Shown: positions 1-4,472 of the stretch, in pieces | How the letters are laid out: each line of letters begins with the position of its first letter | Numbering within the stretch: the stretch's first letter is position 1 | Source of the DNA: SKZT01 sp964478625 | GTDB lineage: Bacteria > Desulfobacterota > Desulfobacteria > Desulfobacterales > SKZT01 | DNA length: 5,296 nucleotides | Direction of reading: 5' to 3' | Assembly: GCA_964478625.1 (NCBI GenBank) | Contig: CAYZJH010000140.1 | Span: 1-5,296 of the forward strand | Notes under the pieces: generated by a model | What the model saw: only the letters and a program-made list of their open reading frames with translations | Told to the model about the DNA's origin: nothing | The model's database searches: none | Made by a program: the position numbers and the translations under genes

Positions 1-1206
1 CTCAATCCATCTCACAAAATCCGCCGCCAGCTTTTCCCGCGAGAATTTTTTCTCGGCCAGGCGTCTGGCATTCCGTCCATACTGACGACGCAACTCCGGA
101 TGATCGGCCAGTTTACATAAAGCATCGGCAAAGGCCTCGGGGTTTTTGGGCGGCACGGCTTCTCCGCATCCATGTCTCTGAATCATATCAGCCAACCATC
201 CGGGGTAATTGTTCAAAACCGGAATACCGGAAGAAATATAATCGAAAAACTTGTTGGGGGATGTTCCGTAATAGAATGCAGGCACATCATCGAGGATCAT
301 CATCCCGATATCGCAGCAGCTCACCACGCGGTTGAGCTGATTCTTGGGCACGGGGTCGATAAAGCGGCAGTTGTCCAAACCCTCCGAACGTGCCCGTTTT
401 ACCAGGTGAGGCTTGAGTTTTCCATCGCCGATAAAAGCCAGCACGATATCTTTTCGACCCCGTTTTTTCAACACATGGGCGGCATCCAGGACAGCATCCA
501 GGCCGTTGGCAATACCATGGGCACCGGTAAACACCGCCACACAGTCATGAGCGCCGATTCCGGGCAAATCCAGATTTTCACGTTTTCCCGGACGAAACAG
601 TTCCAAATCACATCCGTTGGGGATCATGGCAATACGTCGGCCTTTGGGACTTCTTCGGGCGATACCTTCCTTGATCCCCGGTGCGAGAGCAATACATGAA
701 GACGAGGCCCGGTAGCTCAGCCATTCCAGAAATGACATGCCGGCCAGCACCAGAGGATTTTTGACCACGCCCATGGCCCGGGGAAGTTCCGGCCACAAAT
801 CCCGGACCTCAAAAACAAAGGGTTTGCCTCTCAAATAGCGGGCAAAAATGCCGGGAATTCCGGCAGTCAAAGGTGTGGTGGTGGCAAACACCAGATCATA
901 GTCCATGCGAAGGGCCAGCATCACGCTGTTTAAGGCATACCGTAAAAAGATCCAGGCTCTTTTGGGAAGGCTCAGGTAGTTGCTGTATTCCAGGTTGAAC
1001 TGAATTACCCGGATGCCGTCGATAATTCCTTTCCGCACCGGATCTTCGGGTTTTCCCGGAAGTTCCAGTGATCCCTTGCCGCTTCGGGCGCACACCATGG
1101 TTACCTGATGCCCCTTTTTGACCAGAGCCCTGGCCATTTCATAGGAGCGGGTGCCACCGGCGGCGCGCGGGGTGTTGAAGTATTGGTGGAAGTAGAGTAG
1201 GTGCAT
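1..1206 (-). CDS. WbuB-like family 4 glycosyltransferase (C-terminus cut by window edge)
   Basis: The minus frame is open from an ATG at 1206-1204 to the window edge, giving 402 residues with no stop. It begins MHLLYFHQYFNTP, followed by GGTRSYEMARAL (about residues 17-28), typical of the GT-B N-terminal domain of WbuB-like GT4 enzymes. Other family signatures are FEVRDLWPE (132-140), IPNG (195-198), FTGAHG at the start of the C-terminal Rossmann domain (225-230), and a nucleotide-sugar-binding segment SPNKFFDYISSGIPV (about 316-330). Such cytoplasmic enzymes move a sugar from a nucleotide donor to a lipid-linked acceptor during O-antigen, capsule or exopolysaccharide assembly; WbuB itself transfers L-fucosamine. 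Family length is about 400, so only a few C-terminal residues should be missing. The ATG was chosen because it fits the family N-terminus, although no clear Shine-Dalgarno precedes it. Donor and acceptor cannot be read from sequence. It lies downstream of the heparinase-like gene across an assembly gap, probably in the same transcript. Confidence 0.9.
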   Translation of the reverse strand, partial: MHLLYFHQYFNTPRAAGGTRSYEMARALVKKGHQVTMVCARSGKGSLELPGKPEDPVRKGIIDGIRVIQFNLEYSNYLSLPKRAWIFLRYALNSVMLALRMDYDLVFATTTPLTAGIPGIFARYLRGKPFVFEVRDLWPELPRAMGVVKNPLVLAGMSFLEWLSYRASSSCIALAPGIKEGIARRSPKGRRIAMIPNGCDLELFRPGKRENLDLPGIGAHDCVAVFTGAHGIANGLDAVLDAAHVLKKRGRKDIVLAFIGDGKLKPHLVKRARSEGLDNCRFIDPVPKNQLNRVVSCCDIGMMILDDVPAFYYGTSPNKFFDYISSGIPVLNNYPGWLADMIQRHGCGEAVPPKNPEAFADALCKLADHPELRRQYGRNARRLAEKKFSREKLAADFVRWIE

Positions 1207-1226
1207 GGGAGAAGGTTTTGGGTTTT

Positions 1227-1326
1227 NNNNNNNNNNNNNNNNNNNNNNNNNNNNNNNNNNNNNNNNNNNNNNNNNNNNNNNNNNNNNNNNNNNNNNNNNN
1301 NNNNNNNNNNNNNNNNNNNNNNNNNN
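1227..1326. other. Assembly gap (100 N)
   Basis: This is a run of exactly 100 N, the conventional placeholder for a scaffold gap of unknown size. It hides the 3' end of the heparinase-like gene and the junction with the glycosyltransferase gene. By coincidence the two genes are in the same frame across the placeholder, so an automatic caller that reads through N would fuse them. The true gap could hold a few dozen bases or whole genes. Confidence 0.97.
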
Positions 1327-3321
1327 TCTGATACTGCATTCCGGTGCTTCGATCTCGATGGTTCCCCACGGAGCGATGATCCGGTTGCTTTCAATCCGGT
1401 ACTCTGCCGGAATCAGGCGGTATCGGATCTCAGCCTTTTTAAAAGGGCCTGAAAGCTGATCAATAATCAGCCAGGTATTTTCATGCCATTCAACGCTCCG
1501 GTGATGACGGTTTCCCCGGAAATCCTCGTACGCTCCAGACCATCGGTGCCCGCCGTTTTTCAAATCTTCAAGGCCTCCCACATACTCGGGTTTGATCCAT
1601 TTGCCCAGCATGAACCGTCCCAGGCGCGGCATCTGATCGTGATCATCGAAACAGACGGTATTGTGCGCCTTAACAGACTTAAAGTAGGTGTCATCCTCAG
1701 CATTGCCGGAGTTATATGAATAACTTCCCGCATCCCGGCAGATATTTTCCCCGTTGCACCACAGATCAAAATGAAACACATCGTTGTGAGACGGCCTGAA
1801 CCGGTACATGGGAAAGCGGATTAAACCCCATGAATTTTTTTCGGCCATGATCACATAGCCGCCCGGAAATATTTTGTCGGTTTTTTTAAGCCCGGATACC
1901 GAAACATTTTGGTCATGCAGGCCGAACCAGCAGAGAGGTTCATCCCACAGGCCGGGTTGGGCATATTTTTTTTCCTGAAACAACAAGAAAGCGGTTTGAA
2001 GGGTCGGCCGAAAGTCCCGGTAATCGCAGGAATGGGCATTTAAGAGCATGGCTCCGTCATTGGCTCCCAGGTTGGGGGCCTTTCCGGAGGAAGGATCTGT
2101 CAATGCCGCCAGCCATTGGACTGCTGCTTTTGCACGGTCATAAAACCGGTCTGAAAAAGGATCGGTTTCAAGCTTTTTGCGCCAGAATTCCACAAAGATC
2201 AATGTGTCCAGCAGCAGGCGGTGGTAGGTCACCGAGTGCTGGGAAAAGCTTCCATCGGTTTCCACCAGTTTTTCAATTCGGTTTTCTATCCATCTGCGAC
2301 CCAGGCGGGCAAATTTTATCCATTTTGATGTCTGGTTTAAAAACCGCCGGGGGTTTTGCCCCGGACCAGGAGTGTGAAAGCTCCAGCTTTCACAGAGCTT
2401 TTGGACTTTACTGAAGGATCTTCGCAATCTGATGCAAAAGCTGGAGCTTTTGCACTCCGGATGTATAAGATCCGGATCAGGAGTGTGGAAGCGCCTACTT
2501 TCACCAGCAAAAGCTGGAGCTTTTGCACTCCGGGGCTTTTGCGTTCCGTTTAATTCGCCGAGTGCATGAGTTTTTGCCAGCCAGTGCCCGCCGATAAAGA
2601 GGGCGGCAGCTTCGCTGGTGCCATGATTGTTGTCCTGGGCGACCGCATAGCGGATATTGGCCTGGATTCTTTCCAGGTGAAGATCAACCAATTCCTGAAG
2701 GGCAGGGCAGGGGTGCTCCCACTGGTTGAGGATCAGGGCGGCCTGCAGCAGATTGAAAACCCGGATAGAGGCTTCTTGGCCGCATTTCCAGTTGGGGCCG
2801 GTGTTGACCGGGTTTTTCCGGCACCAGTCGGCAAGCCATTGGTTTATGGTATCCAGATAAACAGCATCGCCGCTGATGGCACAGGCCCGGGCCAGGGTGA
2901 CCACCCATTCGAATCGGGAGGCCTCCCAGACATTTTTGATATCACCGACTTTGGGGTGAAAATCTGTCAATTCGGTCCAGTGATGATTCGGATTGGGGTA
3001 GCGGGCACCGTTAAAGGGATTTAAAAACCAGTCAGGCGGGTTTCCGACATGTTTCCAGTGTCTTCCGTAGTATCTGAGTTTTCCCCGGCAAATCTTTCCG
3101 GCATTCCTGAGAAGATCGGATTTCCATTTTTCAGGATACCCGGTTTTGGGTTCCACCGGATCAAAGAATGGCCCGCTTTCGCCAAAATCTCTTTGCGGGA
3201 AAAATCGTTTCCGGATGCCGGATCGAATGCTGAACCGGTACCAGGCGACATAGGCGACGTTGTCAATGCCCAATATAAGCATAACATGGGCATAACTGAT
3301 TGCTTTTTTTAAAAGATCCAT
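1327..3321 (-). CDS. Heparinase II/III-family protein with an in-frame repeat insertion (3' end lost in gap)
   Basis: The minus frame is open from ATG 3321-3319 to the N gap, giving 665 residues without a stop. Residues 1 to about 470 match the alpha-helical toroid of the heparinase II/III and alginate lyase superfamily, with NNHGTSEAA (H233, E237) and SQHSVTYHRL (Y366), which look like the active-site His/Glu and Tyr regions. From about 480 the beta-sandwich domain begins, with SHNDVFHFDLW (H512, H517) and a RDAGSYSYNS motif. Relatives cleave uronic-acid polysaccharides by beta-elimination. Copies in surface-polysaccharide clusters probably trim or process the polymer, but the substrate is unknown. 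No signal peptide is evident. Residues about 258-329 are not family-like: they come from a repeat element inserted without breaking the frame (separate entry), making the protein longer than the usual 600 or so. The start is the first in-frame ATG that suits the family's N-terminus; no good Shine-Dalgarno is seen, and M14 (3282) is an alternative. Confidence 0.88.
2361..2460. repeat. Composite palindromic repeat, unit 1
   Basis: The unit starts CCGGACCAGGAGTG and ends CACTCCGG, so its ends are inverted. It contains two palindromes. At 2373-2394, arms TGTGAAAGCT and AGCTTTCACA flank a CC centre. At 2433-2454, arms TGCAAAAGCT and AGCTTTTGCA flank a GG centre. All arms are perfect over 10 bp. 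About 38 bp of unrelated sequence separates the two. In the heparinase frame they encode CESWSFH and CKSSSFC. Confidence 0.85.
2472..2533. repeat. Composite palindromic repeat, unit 2 (shorter)
   Basis: This is a shortened direct copy of unit 1, starting CCGGATCAGGAGTG and ending CACTCCGG. Its first palindrome (2484-2505) is degraded, with outer arms GTGGAAG and CTTTCAC. The second (2507-2526) is perfect over 9 bp on each side (GCAAAAGCT and AGCTTTTGC around GG). The two palindromes are adjacent here, without the 38-bp spacer of unit 1. In the heparinase frame the second palindrome encodes AKAPAFA. Confidence 0.82.
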
Positions 3322-3356
3322 TTGTTATGTCAAAGGTAAAAGATCAGGGATAAATG

Positions 3357-3393
3357 CTCACGCCCGCTTCGCTCAAGCCGCCAGGCCGCCAAG
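3357..3393. repeat. Degenerate copy of the CGCCAAGC repeat arm
   Basis: The sequence begins CTCACGC and ends in AAGCCGCCAGGCCGCCAAG, closely matching the left arm of the hairpin at 4225-4251 in the same orientation, with extra bases near its start. It lies between the heparinase start and the vapC stop. The matching right arm is absent here, so it is a half element or relic. Together with the copy at 4225 it brackets vapBC and the gene remnant. Confidence 0.6.
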
Positions 3394-3401
3394 TTTTTAT
3401 C

Positions 3402-3422
3402 ACCCAACACCCAATACCCAAC
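3402..3422. repeat. Short tandem repeat ACCCAAY x3
   Basis: Three head-to-tail 7-bp units (ACCCAAC, ACCCAAT, ACCCAAC) lie 10 bases beyond the vapC stop codon. A similar ACCCTAAC repeat lies just beyond the oxidoreductase stop. The rest of the 3322-3432 spacer shows no gene and no convincing terminator. Confidence 0.6.
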
Positions 3423-3432
3423 CCCGAGATGT

Positions 3433-3834
3433 TTATTCAATCCAGTTTTCCAGACGCAGGTCAACAATTCTTTCAAATTCTCTGGTATTGCTGGTCACCA
3501 ATGTCATATCCTGCGACCTGGCTAAACCTGCAATAAGCAGATCATAAGGACCAATCGGCATTCCGTCTCTTTCAAGTTGTGCGCGAATGTTTGCGGCTTC
3601 TATTGCAGAGGAACGATCCAGATCAATCAGGTCCAGTGGCAGCAGAAATTTGTTAAGAGCATCCTCGGAACGTTGTCGGTATTGACTTTTTTCAATCCCA
3701 TATTGAAGTTCAAACAAGGTAATTGTACTGATTGCAACATCTTTTGGAGAATGTTGTCTGAATCGCTCAAGGACTTCTGTTGGACGTTTTTTTATGAGGT
3801 ATATGCAAATATTGGTATCGAGCAGATAGCGCAT
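3433..3834 (-). CDS. vapC: VapC toxin, PIN-domain ribonuclease (MvpT/VapC type)
   Basis: The 133-residue protein starts MRYLLDTNICIYLIKK and has the PIN-domain acidic site: D6 in LLDTN, E42 in TLFELQYG, D98 in IGPYDLLIAG, and the N116/E119 region in LVTSNTREFERI, ending LRLENWIE. Length and motif spacing match the enteric VapC/MvpT branch, whose studied members are Mg-dependent endonucleases that cut initiator tRNA-fMet in the anticodon stem-loop and so stop translation. All expected catalytic residues are present, so the toxin should be active. The start codon overlaps the vapB stop (TAATG), a sign of translational coupling that keeps toxin output tied to antitoxin. The target RNA is inferred from family resemblance and has not been shown here. 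Confidence 0.95.
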   Translation of the reverse strand: MRYLLDTNICIYLIKKRPTEVLERFRQHSPKDVAISTITLFELQYGIEKSQYRQRSEDALNKFLLPLDLIDLDRSSAIEAANIRAQLERDGMPIGPYDLLIAGLARSQDMTLVTSNTREFERIVDLRLENWIE

Positions 3835-4064
3835 TAAAAAGATTCTCTCTCCTGCGTGGCAGGCTGCTTCCGTCCGTCTTTCATAAAATCCTCCGGAAAT
3901 TCACTGAGAGATTCGAACAATGAATCCCATGTCGTTTCAATTGGCTCCAGTATAACCTGTTTGCCTTTTTTAAATATTCTCACCTCATTACCAGGTATTC
4001 TGAATGCTTTGGGCAGTCTAACTGCTTGAGAACTGCCATTTTTAAATAATTTTGCGGTTTCCAT
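3834..4064 (-). CDS. vapB: VapB antitoxin, AbrB/MazE-type DNA-binding protein
   Basis: The 76-residue protein begins METAKLFKNGSSQAVRLPKA, the swapped-hairpin AbrB/MazE DNA-binding fold (about residues 1-48). Its C-terminal tail (WDSLF, EDFMKDGRKQP, ending QERESF) resembles the VapC-binding tail of enteric VapB/MvpA antitoxins. The N-terminal half should dimerise and bind the operator, and the tail should occupy the VapC active site. It is the first gene of a two-gene operon, with its stop overlapping the vapC start by one base. A strong ribosome binding site and an AT-rich promoter with a palindrome lie directly upstream, in line with autoregulation by VapB and VapBC. Its AT-richer sequence, compared with the polysaccharide genes, hints at separate acquisition. 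Confidence 0.94.
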   Translation of the reverse strand: METAKLFKNGSSQAVRLPKAFRIPGNEVRIFKKGKQVILEPIETTWDSLFESLSEFPEDFMKDGRKQPATQERESF

Positions 4065-4068
4065 AATA

Positions 4069-4077
4069 TCCCCTTCT
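4069..4077 (-). promoter_or_regulatory. Ribosome binding site of vapB
   Basis: On the coding strand, GAAGGGGAT lies 4 bases before the vapB ATG, with its AAGGGG core about 6 bases away. It is the clearest Shine-Dalgarno in the window and fixes the vapB start at 4064. Confidence 0.7.
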
Positions 4078-4083
4078 TCTTAT

Positions 4084-4129
4084 AGTATATATTTTTAATA
4101 TATATATATATCTACAATTTAAAAGTCAA
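4084..4129 (-). promoter_or_regulatory. Candidate vapBC promoter
   Basis: On the minus strand, TTGACT at 4129-4124 resembles a -35 box. A 17-base spacer leads to TATATA at 4106-4101 as a possible -10. A better-looking -10, TATACT, lies at 4089-4084 but lacks an obvious -35 at the right distance. The -35 overlaps the TGA stop of the adjacent oxidoreductase remnant. The assignment rests on motif match alone in very AT-rich DNA. Confidence 0.5.
4086..4104. promoter_or_regulatory. Candidate VapB operator palindrome
   Basis: Perfect 8-bp arms TATATATT and AATATATA surround a TTT centre, covering both possible -10 boxes. VapB-type repressors bind inverted repeats in this position. Low-complexity TA sequence forms palindromes easily, so this is suggestive only. 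Confidence 0.35.
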
Positions 4130-4227
4130 TCATGAACCCCCACCCATCCGCCTTCCATCATACTCCGGATACAGGCAAACGACGCCATCGTCACATTTTC
4201 AATATCGGCAAAGGGAATCAAAGCCTC
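4126..4227 (-). pseudogene. Remnant of the 3' end of an oxidoreductase gene
   Basis: Read on the minus strand this encodes EALIPFADIENV, continuing to GGWVGVHD and a stop. This is nearly the same C-terminus as the intact Gfo/Idh/MocA oxidoreductase to its right. Over 93 bp (4135-4227 versus 4476-4568) there are five mismatches, some silent and some changing residues (S to A, K to M). Homology ends at 4227, where a hairpin repeat begins, and an in-frame TAG follows one codon farther upstream. It is therefore the tail of a lost or partly duplicated paralogue and not a functional gene. Its stop codon overlaps the putative vapBC -35 box. Confidence 0.8.
4135..4227. repeat. 93-bp direct repeat, copy 1
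   Basis: This matches 4476-4568 at 88 of 93 positions with no gaps, in the same orientation. It makes up the oxidoreductase gene remnant. Confidence 0.93.
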
Positions 4228-4293
4228 ACGCTAAGCCGCCAAGCCGCCAAGTTAATATCTTTGCCCCTTTGCGTCTTAGCGTCTTTGCGTGAG
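4225..4293. repeat. Imperfect inverted repeat built from CGCNAAGN units
   Basis: Two 27-base arms (4225-4251 and 4267-4293) surround a 15-base loop. The left arm reads CTCACGC then repeats of CGCCAAGC. The right arm, reversed, reads CTCACGC then repeats of the form CGCAAAGA. The arms agree at 22 of 27 positions, and the five mismatches fall at arm positions 8, 12, 16, 20 and 24, exactly every fourth base. A run of five T follows the right arm on the plus strand, but all genes here run the other way, so a terminator role is uncertain. The left end abuts the truncated gene remnant exactly where homology stops. Confidence 0.8.
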
Positions 4294-4345
4294 ATTTTTC
4301 CCTTCTGCTCTTCTCACCCTCGGCCCTTCATCCCCGACTTTTGTA

Positions 4346-4394
4346 CAGATAACAGATAACAGGTAACAGATAACAGGTAACAGATAACCGATAA
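4346..4394. repeat. Seven-unit tandem repeat of CAGRTAA
   Basis: Seven contiguous 7-bp units follow the consensus CAGATAA, with G at the fourth position in units 3 and 5 and CCGATAA as the last unit. It lies in the spacer downstream of the oxidoreductase. There are no spacers between units, so it is not a CRISPR array. Because the unit is 7 bp and noncoding, length variation would not affect a protein. Confidence 0.9.
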
Positions 4395-4447
4395 CCAACA
4401 ATTCACATCTTCTGTTTTTCTGCAACGCGACATCATAAAACCTTAAA

Positions 4448-4466
4448 ACCCTAACACCCTAACACC
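4448..4466. repeat. Short tandem repeat ACCCTAAC
   Basis: Two full 8-bp units plus ACC lie 6 bases beyond the oxidoreductase stop codon. It resembles the ACCCAAY repeat found next to the vapC stop. The remainder of the 4294-4472 spacer shows no gene and no clear terminator. Confidence 0.55.
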
Positions 4467-4472
4467 TTTTGC

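Larger units (their letters stand above)
2335..2553. mobile_element. MITE-like repeat element inserted in frame in the heparinase gene
   Basis: The coding-strand hexamer TTAAAC occurs at both junctions (plus-strand GTTTAA at 2335-2340 and 2548-2553) and could be a target-site duplication. The unit between, counting one copy, is 213 bp or 71 codons, so the frame is kept. Deleting it rejoins GEL to NQTSKWIKFARLGRRW, which reads like an uninterrupted family helix region. Near the ends, GCCCCGGA (2358-2365) and TCCGGGGC (2529-2536) form an inverted pair. The interior holds four short palindromes in two composite units. There is no transposase, so any mobility would need one supplied in trans. The boundaries are inferred from this sequence alone. 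Confidence 0.65.

Noticed and set aside
172..699. A 175-codon open frame on the plus strand
   Set aside because: It is the exact antisense of the glycosyltransferase codons, has no recognisable domain, and the minus strand there reads as clear GT4 sequence.
2356..2553. A small plus-strand protein made of the repeat units
   Set aside because: The open frame results from the stop-poor palindromes. There is no ribosome binding site, and the minus frame continues a real enzyme.
2566..3024. A 152-codon plus-strand open frame
   Set aside because: It is antisense to the conserved heparinase helical domain, including the NNHGTSE motif, and is a shadow frame.
1..3321. A single heparinase-glycosyltransferase fusion protein
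   Set aside because: The shared frame depends on an arbitrary 100-N placeholder, and the glycosyltransferase has a typical N-terminal start of its own at 1206.
3328..3333. A consensus TTGACA -35 box just upstream of the heparinase ATG
   Set aside because: It lies only 6 bases before the start, and no convincing -10 box lies at 16-18 bases, so it would require the alternative start M14, which has no better ribosome site.
4225..4293. A rho-independent terminator for the oxidoreductase transcript
   Set aside because: The hairpin is interrupted by five mismatches, and the T run follows it only on the plus strand, opposite to the direction of transcription.
4346..4394. A CRISPR array
   Set aside because: The units are 7 bp and contiguous with no spacers, and no cas gene is present.
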